Shown: positions 17,153-25,091 of the stretch, piece after piece
Position numbering within the stretch: the stretch's first letter is position 1
Layout of the letters: each line of letters opens with the position of its first letter
Assembly (NCBI RefSeq): GCF_014904705.1
Contig: NZ_JACZCQ010000005.1
Span: 1-64,000 of the forward strand
Direction: 5' to 3'
From: Nisaea sediminum
GTDB lineage: Bacteria; Pseudomonadota; Alphaproteobacteria; Thalassobaculales; Thalassobaculaceae
Length of the DNA: 64,000 bases
The notes under the pieces: model-generated
Databases searched by the model: none
What the model was told of the DNA's origin: nothing
What the model saw: only the letters and a program-made list of their open reading frames with translations
Made by a program: the position numbers and the translations under genes

Positions 17153-17769
17153 TCAGGTACGCACTCTATCGTTTCAGCGACGGCGCGTTCATACGGCACC
17201 AGGAGTTTCGCGAGGGGCGAGGCCCAGCCGCGTCCGTAGCGGGAAAGGGGCGGGCGTGGGTCGCGGATCCGCCGCCCGCTCTCACGATCTATCAGGACGA
17301 GGCTTGGGACAGCGAAGCGAAAACGTCCGTTGCCGTCCTGAAGCCCCTTTCCGAGCAACAAGCCATCAAGAACAGGCTGATCGACGCCAAGGTGATTAGT
17401 TTGTTTGGCGAAGGCTTCTATTACGAGATCCCCGGCTCTGGTGAAAAGCATCGCTACCAGCTCGATCTGCACGTTTCGCAGTTTCGCATGGTCTCGGTCA
17501 TGTCGGCTCATAACGACGGCCAGGGCAACGCGAACCGCAACCGCTGGCGGGACGCGGAAAACGTGAACGTCACGATGAGCTCGGGCCAGAACAAGGCGTT
17601 CCTCCGGGCGGGCAAAGATTATGTCCAGGACATTATCCACAACGCGCAAGACCTGAAGGACGACAACGTCGCAACCTCGACGCAACAGGAATTCGACGCG
17701 GTCGACGTCGAAACCGGTATAGGCGGACAGGACGGCAGCGCCGCCGGCTGGCCGAACAACGGTAGCTGA
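17149..17769 (+). CDS. DUF4376-like tail fibre accessory protein
   Basis: A 206-residue protein with an N-terminal beta part (IRYALYRFSDGAFIRH), then a segment beginning PLSEQQAIKNRLIDAK and a helix-rich block ending near residue 180 (YVQDIIHNAQDLKDDN). This arrangement resembles DUF4376 proteins encoded beside phage tail fibres, often fibre assembly or tip proteins. Translation is coupled to the fibre gene by ATGA. The family match is by pattern only. Confidence 0.5.
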   Translation: MIRYALYRFSDGAFIRHQEFREGRGPAASVAGKGRAWVADPPPALTIYQDEAWDSEAKTSVAVLKPLSEQQAIKNRLIDAKVISLFGEGFYYEIPGSGEKHRYQLDLHVSQFRMVSVMSAHNDGQGNANRNRWRDAENVNVTMSSGQNKAFLRAGKDYVQDIIHNAQDLKDDNVATSTQQEFDAVDVETGIGGQDGSAAGWPNNGS

Positions 17770-17770
17770 C

Positions 17771-18502
17771 ATGCTGATCGGCAACACGATGGCGCTTCCG
17801 GGAAGGCGTCCCGCCGGCGGCGGCGCCACGGATCCGTATTTTGCAAGCGTCGCGCTGCTGCTGAACATGGACGGAGACAACGAGTCCACGGACTTTACGG
17901 ATTTGAGCGCGGCCAGCAACACAGTCGCGGCGCAAGGAGGTGCGCAAGTAAAAACCGCAAGAAAGAAATTTGGAACGGGCGCTTGTGAACTGGATGGGGT
18001 TGATAGCGCCTTAAGTATTGCGGGCACATCCGCCTTTGATATGGGGGCATCCCATTTTTCGCTGGAATCATGGGTCCTTTTGGACACCCTGAAAACTTAT
18101 AACGTTATCTTTGCGTCGCATTGGGACGGAACGGCCGGCGGATATTTCTTTTACATAAACAGCTCTGGCCGCCTCGCGCTCTATACCGGATCCGGGTTTC
18201 TCACGGCGTCGTCCGGCACGGTGTCGACTGGTGTCTGGAACTTCGTGGCCTGGTATCAGAACGGCGACAACCTAGGCATGTCGCTGAACGGTACCGAGGT
18301 TTTTTCCGGAGCCACGCAGACCCTGAACAGGGCCACGACCTCCACATCTGTCAATCCGAAGATCGGAACGGTTGACAACAATGCGTCTGTATTTATGGAC
18401 GGCGTGCGCGACGGCTTCCGACTGACTATCGGGACAGATCGTGGATTTACCGGCAGCGGCGCACCCACGCCTACCGCCCCCTTCCCGACAAGTGGGCCCT
18501 AG
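17771..18502 (+). CDS. LamG/concanavalin A-like lectin protein, likely tail adhesin
   Basis: A 243-residue protein starting one base after the preceding stop. Residues about 25-225 form a LamG-like jelly roll: VALLLNMDGDNESTDFTDLS, then FGTGACELDGVDSALSI, FSLESWVLLD and MDGVRDGFRLTIG, all hallmarks of the Laminin_G_3 family. These bind glycans. The N-terminus is a short virion-anchor region. Base composition drops in 17940-18120 (more AT), hinting at separate acquisition of the module. Probably a second surface-binding protein of the tail. Confidence 0.75.
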   Translation: MLIGNTMALPGRRPAGGGATDPYFASVALLLNMDGDNESTDFTDLSAASNTVAAQGGAQVKTARKKFGTGACELDGVDSALSIAGTSAFDMGASHFSLESWVLLDTLKTYNVIFASHWDGTAGGYFFYINSSGRLALYTGSGFLTASSGTVSTGVWNFVAWYQNGDNLGMSLNGTEVFSGATQTLNRATTSTSVNPKIGTVDNNASVFMDGVRDGFRLTIGTDRGFTGSGAPTPTAPFPTSGP

Positions 18503-18609
18503 CTCTAAGCGTTCGGCTTGTGTGGGACCGTGGGGCGTACCCGTGTTGAGATTTTCTGACGAATTCGGTCGCAACTCCGTGCGGCCGCTTTTCATTGAGG
18601 GGAAACGAA

Positions 18610-18924
18610 ATGGATTGGCGGGATCAGGCGTCGGCCTGGCTTTCGAGTTTGGTGCCTTATGTCTCGATTTTCGGGGCATCGATTCTTGGCCGGTTGATGT
18701 ATCTGGCGGGTCTCTGCCGGCGCGGCGACCGCCGTTTCTGGTCATGGTCGCTGCTCTGGGAAATCCCCGTTGCTTTCGGTATGGGGCTGATCGGCGCGGG
18801 TGTCGCGGAATATCTGGATCTCGGTCAGATGGGCGCACTCGGAACCATCGCGGTGGCGTCCTATCTCGGTCCGCGCGGCGCGGAAGCCACGCTGGAGCGT
18901 TTCCTTGACAGGAGGTCGACATAA
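18610..18924 (+). CDS. Holin (LydA/phage_holin type)
   Basis: A 104-residue membrane protein. ATG 18610 has GAGGGG seven bases upstream; a TTG at 18595 is less likely. Three hydrophobic stretches are visible (PYVSIFGASILGRLMYL, WEIPVAFGMGLIGAGVA, GALGTIAVASYLG) and the C-terminus is charged. Size, topology and position just before the endolysin fit a LydA-like holin that forms the membrane lesion timing lysis. Stop and next start overlap as TAATG. Confidence 0.65.
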   Translation: MDWRDQASAWLSSLVPYVSIFGASILGRLMYLAGLCRRGDRRFWSWSLLWEIPVAFGMGLIGAGVAEYLDLGQMGALGTIAVASYLGPRGAEATLERFLDRRST

Positions 18925-19520
18925 TGTCCGCCGCCGCACTCGCGGGCGCGCCCGGCATCGACCACGCCTTCATTGACGAGCGCGAGGGCGGGCTTCGCAC
19001 GGTGGGCTACGTGCCGCATGCGGACGGCTCGGATTCCGGGGTGACGATCGGCGCGGGCGTGGACCTTGGTCAGCGTTCCGTCGAAGAACTGGAGCGGTGG
19101 GGGTGCTCCGCCGCCCTGATTTCCGCGTTGCGGCCGTATCTCGGTCTGAAAACGGCCGATGCGCAGCACGCCCTTGACGAACGGGGCTTGATCCTGGTTG
19201 AGGCCGATGCGCGCACGCTCTCGATCGCCGCGCGGCGGTGGGTGACCGAGACGCTTGCGCGCAACTATGAGCGCCACACCGGCGCCCTCTTCGAAGACCT
19301 CCCCGCCGCCGCTCAGACCGTCATCGCGTCGGTGGCGTACCAGTACGGGCCGAACCTCTATCTGCCGGCCAATAAAGGTGGTGCGCCGAAATTCTGGGCC
19401 GCCGCCTGCCGGCAGGACTGGCCAGGGCTCGAGGAAGAGCTCCGCGACTTCGGCGACAAGTACAAGACACGCAGGATCATCGAGGCCGACTACCTGCGCG
19501 ACAATCTGAAGGTCGGCTGA
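18924..19520 (+). CDS. Endolysin, pesticin/T4 lysozyme-like muramidase
   Basis: A 198-residue cytoplasmic protein without a signal peptide, so it needs a holin. The N-terminal motif ID-EREGG (Glu about residue 20), GYVPHADGSDSG and GVTIGAGVDLGQ carry the Glu, Thr and Asp that form the active site of pesticin-type lysozymes cleaving the MurNAc-GlcNAc bond. The C-terminal half has a helical pattern (YQYGPNLY, FWAAACRQDWPGLEEELRDF) shared with phage enzymes. AGGAGG lies nine bases upstream of the ATG. It is the core of the lysis cassette. Confidence 0.8.
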   Translation: MSAAALAGAPGIDHAFIDEREGGLRTVGYVPHADGSDSGVTIGAGVDLGQRSVEELERWGCSAALISALRPYLGLKTADAQHALDERGLILVEADARTLSIAARRWVTETLARNYERHTGALFEDLPAAAQTVIASVAYQYGPNLYLPANKGGAPKFWAAACRQDWPGLEEELRDFGDKYKTRRIIEADYLRDNLKVG

Positions 19521-19553
19521 CCAACCCCTGAAAATCAGAACTGGAGATCCGCC

Positions 19554-20084
19554 ATGCTGCGAAAGCTGGTTGGAATACCCGTGGCGTGCCTTGTGCTGCT
19601 CGCTGCGGTGGTTGCGTGCGAGAGCATCCCCGCCCCCATGGACAAGGCCGCGGACGTTGTCGTGGACGCGAAGAGCAACGAAGCCCGAGTGGTCCGCTTC
19701 GCCGGTTTCGCTGAAATCGGCTGCGCCACCCTCACGGCCCGCGGTGACACCGATGCGGGGCCCGCCTGCGCGCGACTTCGCGGTCACGCCGAAGCGGTGG
19801 CGGCTGCCCTGCAGGGCAATTTCTTCGAGCGCACCATTTCGGCCGGCGGCCAGGCCCTTGCCCTCGAGGCCTACAGGCTCATTCGCGGGGAGGTTCCGTC
19901 CGGGAAATTGTCGGCAGACGAATACCTGCAACTTGCCGCCGATGCGCTCCGGACCTTTGAGCCGGCCCGCGCTGCCATGACCGACCTCGCCGGCATGGTC
20001 AAGGCGGTGGACGCCGGAGCCATGCCTTACGGGGATGCCCTCGGTGAGGTCATGGCGCAGTTCGACAAATCCACGAAACTCTGA
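19554..20084 (+). CDS. Putative prophage lipoprotein
   Basis: A 176-residue protein with a lipoprotein-type signal (hydrophobic residues 6-21, lipobox VVAC, Cys about 22). The mature part is helical, Ala-rich, with three further Cys-free blocks and no known domain. It lies between the endolysin and two small membrane proteins. It could be a lysis regulator, an envelope-modifying protein or an odd spanin subunit, but the clearer spanin pair lies downstream. Function unknown. Confidence 0.6.
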   Translation: MLRKLVGIPVACLVLLAAVVACESIPAPMDKAADVVVDAKSNEARVVRFAGFAEIGCATLTARGDTDAGPACARLRGHAEAVAAALQGNFFERTISAGGQALALEAYRLIRGEVPSGKLSADEYLQLAADALRTFEPARAAMTDLAGMVKAVDAGAMPYGDALGEVMAQFDKSTKL

Positions 20085-20100
20085 CCGGAAGAAGTTCGTC

Positions 20101-20433
20101 ATGAAATGGAAGAAGTACATTCCGGACCGCAAGGTCCTGTCCAGCGGGCTCGTGGGTGTCGTGGGATTCCTCGCCACCCTCGGTCTGAACGCGGCCGGTG
20201 TTGCGGTCGACTATGAAACCGTGATGCCGATCATCATCGTGGCGGCCTCTTTGGTCGCCTATTTCGTGCCGCCGTCCGCCCTGGACATCGCCCGCAAACT
20301 CAATGATGACATCATCGAGTTTGGCGTGGGCCTTGAGGAGAGCGCCGCGACCTATGAGGGTGCCTATCAGGCCGCCCTTAAGGATCCCGCCCTTAACCGG
20401 CCGGAGCGGGCCAGTGACGGTAGGAGCGGCTGA
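20101..20433 (+). CDS. Small two-TM membrane protein, possible second holin
   Basis: A 110-residue protein from ATG 20101 with GGAAG upstream. A basic N-terminus (MKWKKYIPDRK) precedes two hydrophobic segments (LVGVVGFLATLGLNAAGV and VMPIIIVAASLVAYFVP) and a charged C-terminal tail. The layout resembles holins of actinophages and other phages with a short loop between two helices. A holin, antiholin or pinholin role is plausible from location in the lysis region. Confidence 0.55.
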   Translation: MKWKKYIPDRKVLSSGLVGVVGFLATLGLNAAGVAVDYETVMPIIIVAASLVAYFVPPSALDIARKLNDDIIEFGVGLEESAATYEGAYQAALKDPALNRPERASDGRSG

Positions 20434-20636
20434 TGCGAGGTCTTAGCGATATGCAAATCGCTGGCATCCTGGCGCTCGTTGCCGCCCTTGTAGGTCTCCT
20501 GCTCTGCCTCGTCGCGTGGGCTGTCTGCAAATGGATCGGAGTGCCGTTCCCGGGGTGGGTATGGGCTGTCGGCCCGTTTGGCCTCGCGGCGGTGGCGGGT
20601 GGTTTCGGTCTTTTCCTGGCATGGTCTGGACCGTGA
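20433..20636 (+). CDS. Very small two-TM membrane protein in lysis cassette
   Basis: A 67-residue protein whose ATG overlaps the preceding TGA. Two hydrophobic segments fill nearly the whole chain (AGILALVAALVGLLLCLVAW and VGPFGLAAVAGGFGLFLAW). Its stop overlaps the spanin start region. Position suggests a holin partner or membrane lysis factor; no family recognised. Confidence 0.55.
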   Translation: MRGLSDMQIAGILALVAALVGLLLCLVAWAVCKWIGVPFPGWVWAVGPFGLAAVAGGFGLFLAWSGP

Positions 20637-20860
20637 CCGTCACCAAGATCCTCGCCGCTTTGTCCGCCATCGCTGAGGCGGTGGCGGGCTTGGCCCGGTT
20701 TCTCACCAATAGGCAGCTCATCAACGCCGGCCGTGCTGCAGAACGCGCGGACCAGGCGAGCAGAGACGGGAAAAAGAAGGATGCGCAAATCAGGGCTCTC
20801 CTGGACGCTCCTCGCAATCGCGACGATATCGTTAAGCGCCTGCGCGAGGGCGGGCTCTGA
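20621..20860 (+). CDS. Inner-membrane spanin (Rz-like)
   Basis: A 79-residue protein from ATG 20621; a GTG at 20633 forming GTGA with the previous stop is an equally good start. One N-terminal membrane helix (ILAALSAIAEAVAGLARFL) is followed by a charged, coiled-coil-type periplasmic part (RAAERADQASRDGKKKD). This is the architecture of an i-spanin. The out-of-frame lipoprotein gene nested in its 3' end is its likely partner. Short for the family but complete. Confidence 0.6.
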   Translation: MVWTVTVTKILAALSAIAEAVAGLARFLTNRQLINAGRAAERADQASRDGKKKDAQIRALLDAPRNRDDIVKRLREGGL

Positions 20861-21014
20861 CGCCGACCCGCTCCTGAAGGAATACAGCCGCGAGTTCAAT
20901 AATCGCCTTGCCGACGAGGTGGGGGCGATGGCGGAAGACAGTGCAACTGTTGAGGCCATAGGCGACTATATGGCGCTCCGCGATGCAATTCGCGGCGGTC
21001 GAGCGGTCCGCTAG
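20781..21014 (+). CDS. Outer-membrane spanin lipoprotein (Rz1-like), overlapping the i-spanin gene
   Basis: A 77-residue protein starting at ATG 20781, 80 bp inside the i-spanin gene in a different frame. The N-terminus is a lipoprotein signal with a perfect lipobox (LSAC, Cys about 21). The mature part is short, acidic and helical. Nested Rz/Rz1 genes are a hallmark of phage lysis: the two proteins meet across the periplasm and fuse the membranes. Relatives are often proline-rich; this one is not, so the evidence is the lipobox and the overlap. Confidence 0.7.
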   Translation: MRKSGLSWTLLAIATISLSACARAGSDADPLLKEYSREFNNRLADEVGAMAEDSATVEAIGDYMALRDAIRGGRAVR

Positions 21015-21328
21015 AAATACCGGCGCGCGGCCTCTCTCGCTGACGCCCTGATCATACGCAGGTCATCCAGCCCCTCGACCGCCCACTGCCTACCGCCGAA
21101 TTTGATCCGGAAGGCGTGGGCGGTTTTCTCGTCTCTGAAATAGACCCTCACGAAACCGCGGTAGCCGTGCATCTCCCAATCCGCCGGCGCAACGCCTTGG
21201 CCTGCGGGCCATGCGCGCATCGCATCGTCGGCGCGACCCAATCCCATCCCCGGAATATCGACGTCAACGCCGTGGCGGAAGGTTTTCTCTGCGGCGTCTC
21301 GGTATGGGGTGCGCGATTTGGCCGCCAT
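21011..21328 (-). CDS. Hypothetical prophage protein
   Basis: A 105-residue basic protein read leftward, starting at the Met at 21328, which has GAGAGG five bases upstream; a start at 21343 is possible. It has no membrane segment. The middle (HGYRGFVRVYFRDEKTAHAFRIKFGG) looks like a small alpha/beta domain. It converges on the o-spanin gene with a 4-bp overlap. Function unknown; it starts the accessory arm near the attachment site. Confidence 0.55.
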   Translation of the reverse strand: MAAKSRTPYRDAAEKTFRHGVDVDIPGMGLGRADDAMRAWPAGQGVAPADWEMHGYRGFVRVYFRDEKTAHAFRIKFGGRQWAVEGLDDLRMIRASAREAARRYF

Positions 21329-21354
21329 GCAACCTCTCATCATTGGTGAAACGA

Positions 21355-22098
21355 ATGTCTCTCGCCAACACCCCTATCATATCTCCCGAGCGTGACACCC
21401 TCTCCGCCTTTTTCAGCGCCGTGGACGCCCGCCTGGCGGCCTTCGGGCTGGAAGGCCACGTCCGGGACACCTGGAGCGGCCTACGGGCGTTCTGGGAGGC
21501 CTGCGGCTATCATTTCTTCGAAGGTTATACCGAAGAGGCCAATCCTGACGGATTCTGGCTCGATATCCGGAAGGACGGCCGGACGATCGCTTCCGGCGGC
21601 GGTTTTCCTATCGTGCCCCTCGAAACGCTCCGCGAGCACCTCGAGGTGGCCGGGCTGACTGCGGATCCTGCGGACGTCTGGGTGACGGAAGGAGAAGCGC
21701 GCACCGCGTGCGAGGCCATCAGGGGGACAACGGTCTTCACCGGTGCGATCGCCGTTGACCCGGACCATTGCGGCACGGCCTTAAGCGACGCGCTCGTGCA
21801 TAAACTCATTCCGCCGGCGATCCGCGCCATCGGCATGGCCCGGTGGTCCGCTCCGCATTACGTGTTTTTCGTTAAGGAAGGGCGCCGGGTGGCGGAGCGT
21901 TTCCGCGCCGAACACACTCCGGTGCCGAGGGTCAGCTGGTACAGAAAGCCGGAAGACGCGCCGGCGGAGGCCCGGGACAACCCCGCCAACTGGACCCTGC
22001 AGAATCACCACGTGCTCGGCTACAGCAGCCCCGCTTTTGTGCTGGAGCGTTGCCGGGAGGTCATACGGTCTCAATCTCAAGTGTCTTCGACACGCTGA
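21355..22098 (+). CDS. Hypothetical prophage protein, possibly GNAT-fold
   Basis: A 247-residue protein from ATG 21355, 26 bp from the divergent gene. It shows a central block VFTGAIAVDPDHCGTALSDALVHKLIPPAIRAIGM whose beta-strand plus V.P..rg.GL-like helix resembles the acetyl-CoA-binding part of GNAT acetyltransferases, but the pyrophosphate loop is not convincing. The C-terminus has a Tyr/Arg-rich stretch. Its last 38 bp overlap the convergent Tat protein gene. Best treated as unknown with a weak GNAT hint. Confidence 0.5.
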   Translation: MSLANTPIISPERDTLSAFFSAVDARLAAFGLEGHVRDTWSGLRAFWEACGYHFFEGYTEEANPDGFWLDIRKDGRTIASGGGFPIVPLETLREHLEVAGLTADPADVWVTEGEARTACEAIRGTTVFTGAIAVDPDHCGTALSDALVHKLIPPAIRAIGMARWSAPHYVFFVKEGRRVAERFRAEHTPVPRVSWYRKPEDAPAEARDNPANWTLQNHHVLGYSSPAFVLERCREVIRSQSQVSSTR

Positions 22099-22693
22099 CG
22101 ACGTCGCCGTTCGGCCAGGGCAGAAGTAGCGTCAGATACTTCGCCCGCACCAGCGACCCGTCGTTCTGACGGATAACCGCCTCACACACGGCCGCTTCCT
22201 CCTCCTGTTCGAGGCTGCAGCTGTTCAGCCGCCCGGCGCACCATCTCCCATATTCCTTGTCGGCGGCTTCGACCAAGGGCCGCCCCTCGATGTCCGGCCC
22301 CCACAATCTCAGGCCGCCGCCGATTGCCTTCACATATCGCAGGCCGTGCTGCCCCCGGTAGGTGAGCGTCGCCCGCGGCCTGCAGATATCCGGCAGGTCC
22401 GTCATCGGCTTGCCCTCGCGCCAACTATCGAACGCCGCGCGCTGATAATCGGCCGCGCCTGGTAGAACGTGCTCCACCTTGCGGCGCGTCATGGCGAAGG
22501 CTGCCCGGGGTGTCTCCGGCGCAACAACGACGCCGGAAATCCATTCCTTCCCCTTGTCCTCGAGTTCGCTTTTCGCCATGCCGCCGGCAAACCCGGCCGT
22601 GGCGGTGGCCGCAAGCGCGGCTGCCCTCCCGATGAAGTTCCGGCGCGAAACAGCGCCGGCGCGTTCCTTCATGCGCTCGATCTCCTGCATCAT
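22061..22693 (-). CDS. Tat-exported protein with PAS_5-like domain, prophage accessory
   Basis: A 210-residue protein from ATG 22693, with GGAG ten bases upstream. Residues 16-22 are SRRNFIG, a twin-arginine motif, followed by a hydrophobic Ala-rich stretch, so it is probably exported folded. Residues about 90-205 (RYVKAIGGGLRLWGPDIEGR, then LLLPWPNGDVVSVSKTLEI) resemble PAS_5 domains such as those at 44089 and 61101. Its start overlaps the stop of the upstream gene (ATGA), so they are co-translated. A PAS fold behind a Tat signal on a phage is unusual. Confidence 0.55.
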   Translation of the reverse strand: MMQEIERMKERAGAVSRRNFIGRAAALAATATAGFAGGMAKSELEDKGKEWISGVVVAPETPRAAFAMTRRKVEHVLPGAADYQRAAFDSWREGKPMTDLPDICRPRATLTYRGQHGLRYVKAIGGGLRLWGPDIEGRPLVEAADKEYGRWCAGRLNSCSLEQEEEAAVCEAVIRQNDGSLVRAKYLTLLLPWPNGDVVSVSKTLEIETV

Positions 22694-22941
22694 CCTGCTG
22701 CTCCTTCCATTTTTTTCAAACGTGCTCGCCCGGCGGCCGTGATCGTGTATCCCGACCCGGCCGGTTCCTCCCCGTCTTCCGTCCATAGGCCACGGGCGAA
22801 TTTCGCCTGTCCCTTGGCCGCCAATCCACGGACAAGCGCCCGGGCAAGGTCCCGGTCAATGACGTCGTCAGTCAGCGCGCGCATGTTGAGGTAGCCTCCC
22901 CATTCGCTATAGGCCTCTTCCAGGCGTTCGAGGATCCTCAT
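22690..22941 (-). CDS. Small winged-helix-like prophage protein
   Basis: An 83-residue protein if started at the Met at 22941; longer frames exist but add low-complexity sequence. It contains helix-rich MRILERLEEAYSEWGGYL and a pattern RALVRGLAAKGQAKF followed by GYTITAAGRARLKK, the wing-and-helix signature of small DNA-binding proteins. The start codon has only a weak ribosome site. Its stop overlaps the start of the Tat protein gene. Confidence 0.5.
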   Translation of the reverse strand: MRILERLEEAYSEWGGYLNMRALTDDVIDRDLARALVRGLAAKGQAKFARGLWTEDGEEPAGSGYTITAAGRARLKKMEGAAG

Positions 22942-22994
22942 CTCAAGACAGGAGAGCGCCGCGGTAAGTGTGCCGCCGCGTTTCGCGCTTCTAT

Positions 22995-23111
22995 CTACGC
23001 GTAGCAGCACGCCCTCACCAAGCCCCACATGACCTGTCGGGAGAGTTCCGCAATGAAGACCGCAAAGATCACAAGCGGCATCATTGTGATGACGAACAGT
23101 CGCGCGGCCAT
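22995..23111 (-). CDS. Putative 38-residue single-TM membrane protein
   Basis: A short frame from ATG 23111 encoding a basic start, a hydrophobic helix (LFVITMMPLVIFAVFIAEL) and a short basic tail. It lies just upstream of the winged-helix gene on the same strand, in the gap before tRNA-Thr. The hydrophobic pattern supports a real membrane peptide, but it is too short for certainty. Confidence 0.35.
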   Translation of the reverse strand: MAARLFVITMMPLVIFAVFIAELSRQVMWGLVRACCYA

Positions 23112-23246
23112 CACGCACCAACCCGACCGGCAACGGCGCGGGAAAGGTTCACGGATTTTCCACGGATTGACGCCGACGTTCGCCGCTTGTTCTCGCATTT
23201 TTTCGCCATGCGAGGCGGAATTTCTTCGGCTAAGTCATTGAAATGA

Positions 23247-23321
<75 letters not shown>

Positions 23322-23452
23322 GTTTTTCGGCAATAAAGCCGGGCGGCGAGGGAGGCCCCTCGCGAAGCGCGCGGAACATGCCATAGGCTCCCCCCGGGTG
23401 CAAGCCCGTTTCTTGACTGGAAATGAACCCCGCTTCCGGGCACTCTCCGGCC

Positions 23453-23629
23453 ATGGCGAAATCCCCGAAAGAAACGGATTCCCGCGGTGCCAAGAGCGAC
23501 GCGGACCTGCGCGCGGAGCGCCGGGCGGCGGCCTTGCGCGCCAATCTTCACCGCCGCAAGGCGCAGTCGCGCCAGCGCACCGAGGCACCTGTCGAGAGCG
23601 GAAAGAAAAGCACACCCGGCGATTCGTGA
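23453..23629 (+). CDS. Small conserved Arg/Ala-rich protein upstream of murA
   Basis: A 58-residue, strongly basic protein (RAERRAAALRANLHRRKAQS) of a type widely seen next to murA in Alphaproteobacteria. No membrane segment or signal. The ATG at 23453 is chosen; an in-frame ATG at 23423 would add ten residues. Function unknown; a nucleic-acid-binding or ribosome-associated role fits the charge but is a guess. Confidence 0.6.
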   Translation: MAKSPKETDSRGAKSDADLRAERRAAALRANLHRRKAQSRQRTEAPVESGKKSTPGDS

Positions 23630-23706
23630 CCGCCCCGGCGGCGCACAACCGCCTCTCAGCGCCCAAAACCTGCCGCATTCTCGGGAAATTCTGACAGTTC
23701 GCGGGG

Positions 23707-23736
23707 TTGAGAGACCTTATCGCGATGCGGTAGAAA
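23707..23736 (+). promoter_or_regulatory. Putative murA promoter
   Basis: TTGAGA (23707-23712) and TAGAAA (23731-23736) with an 18-bp spacer, about 55 bp upstream of murA. The -35 is a 5 of 6 match and the -10 a 4 of 6 match. Confidence 0.35.
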
Positions 23737-23789
23737 TAAGCAGGGTCCGGCGCTTTCAGGCGCGGGCTCTTTCATGAATGGGGACCTTT

Positions 23790-25091
23790 ATGGACAAGTT
23801 GGTGATTCGCGGCGGCACTCCGCTCAAGGGACAGATTCCGATCAGCGGGGCGAAGAACGCCGCCTTGCCGCTGATGGCGGCGACCTTGCTGACCGACCAG
23901 CCGGTCACCCTGACCAACATTCCGAAGCTGGCCGATATCCGTTCCATGGGTGCCCTGCTCGACCAGCATGGGGTCAAGCGCAGCGTCCAGAACGAGGCCG
24001 GCGGCGGTCAGACCGTCGATTTCCACGCCGCGACGATCGAAAGCACGACCGCGCCCTACGATCTGGTGCGCAAGATGCGCGCCTCCGTGCTGGTGCTCGG
24101 CCCGCTGCTCGCGCGCTGCGGCGAGGCGACGGTGTCGCTGCCCGGCGGCTGCGCGATCGGCAACCGGCCGGTCGATCTGCATCTGAAGGGCCTCGCCGAA
24201 CTTGGCGCCGAGGTCGCGCTCGAAGGCGGCTACGTGAAGGCACAGGTGCCTTCAGGACGGCTGCACGGCGGGCGCGTGGTCTTTCCGCTGGTCTCCGTCG
24301 GCGCGACCGAGAACCTGATGATGGCAGCCAGCCTCGCAGACGGAGAGACCGTGCTGGTCAATGCCGCGCGCGAGCCGGAGATCACAGATCTCGCCGAATG
24401 CCTGATCGCCATGGGCGCGGAAATCGAGGGCCATGGCACCGATACCATCCATATCCAGGGCAAGGAAAAGCTGAACGGCACCACGCACAAGGTGGTCGCG
24501 GACCGCATCGAAGCCGGCACCTATGCCATGGCGGCGGCGATCACCGGCGGCGATGTCGAGCTGACCGGCACCCGCCCGGGCCTGCTGGAGAACGTCTTCG
24601 AGATCCTGCGCGAGGCTGGGGTAAAGATCGAGGAAGGCGACCGTTCGATCCGGGTTTCGGCGGATCGAAGCAAGCTGCGCGGCGTCGACGTGATGACCGA
24701 ACCCTTCCCCGGTTTCCCGACGGACCTGCAGGCACAGTTCATGACCCTGATGTGCGTCGCCCGCGGCGCCTCCATGGTCACCGAGACGATTTTCGAAAAC
24801 CGCTTCATGCATGTGCCGGAACTCAGCCGCATGGGTGCGAACATCAATGTCCATCACGCTTCTGCACTGATCCGTGGTACGGATCGGTTGATCGGCGCGC
24901 CGGTCATGGCGACCGACCTCAGGGCGTCGGTCAGTCTCGTACTCGCCGGTCTCGCAGCGGACGGCGTCACCGAAGTGAACCGGATCTATCATCTCGACCG
25001 CGGCTATGAGAATCTGGTCGAGAAGCTGCGCGCCTGCGGTGCCGACATCAAACGCGTCGCGGCCGAGGCCGATGAAGAAGTGACAGTCTAA
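23790..25091 (+). CDS. murA: UDP-N-acetylglucosamine 1-carboxyvinyltransferase
   Basis: A 433-residue cytosolic enzyme. It transfers enolpyruvate from PEP to UDP-GlcNAc in the first committed step of peptidoglycan synthesis. K22-N23 (GAKNAALP) and C121 ([13 protein letters not shown]) match the substrate and catalytic residues of the family; Cys at this place makes the enzyme fosfomycin-sensitive in principle. The ATG at 23790 gives the usual N-terminus MDKLVIRGG; an ATG at 23778 adds four residues. It heads a gene string with the DUF2948 gene and the his genes. Confidence 0.96.
   Translation: MDKLVIRGGTPLKGQIPISGAKNAALPLMAATLLTDQPVTLTNIPKLADIRSMGALLDQHGVKRSVQNEAGGGQTVDFHAATIESTTAPYDLVRKMRASVLVLGPLLARCGEATVSLPGGCAIGNRPVDLHLKGLAELGAEVALEGGYVKAQVPSGRLHGGRVVFPLVSVGATENLMMAASLADGETVLVNAAREPEITDLAECLIAMGAEIEGHGTDTIHIQGKEKLNGTTHKVVADRIEAGTYAMAAAITGGDVELTGTRPGLLENVFEILREAGVKIEEGDRSIRVSADRSKLRGVDVMTEPFPGFPTDLQAQFMTLMCVARGASMVTETIFENRFMHVPELSRMGANINVHHASALIRGTDRLIGAPVMATDLRASVSLVLAGLAADGVTEVNRIYHLDRGYENLVEKLRACGADIKRVAAEADEEVTV

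Larger units (their letters stand above)
1..23246. mobile_element. Right-hand part of a siphovirus-type prophage
   Basis: A continuous run of virion, lysis and accessory genes ends at the 3' end of a tRNA-Thr gene at 23247. Order is capsid-like end, decoration, neck, tail terminator, tail tube, tail chaperones, tape measure, hub, fibre, lysis, accessory genes. This is a canonical long-tailed phage layout. The left boundary, portal, terminase, integrase and immunity genes are outside the window. The accessory genes at 21011-23111 sit where lysogenic-conversion genes usually sit, between lysis genes and the attachment site. That the tRNA 3' end is the integration site is inferred from position only. 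The structural genes seen look intact. Confidence 0.9.

Noticed and set aside
18861..20177. 438-codon minus-strand frame across holin, endolysin and lipoprotein genes
   Set aside because: The plus strand has recognisable lysis genes with good ribosome sites; the minus frame shows no motif.
1..23246. Gene transfer agent instead of a prophage
   Set aside because: The tape measure is far longer than in known alphaproteobacterial gene transfer agents, and the region has a holin, endolysin, spanins, regulator cassette and a tRNA junction, all typical of a real phage.
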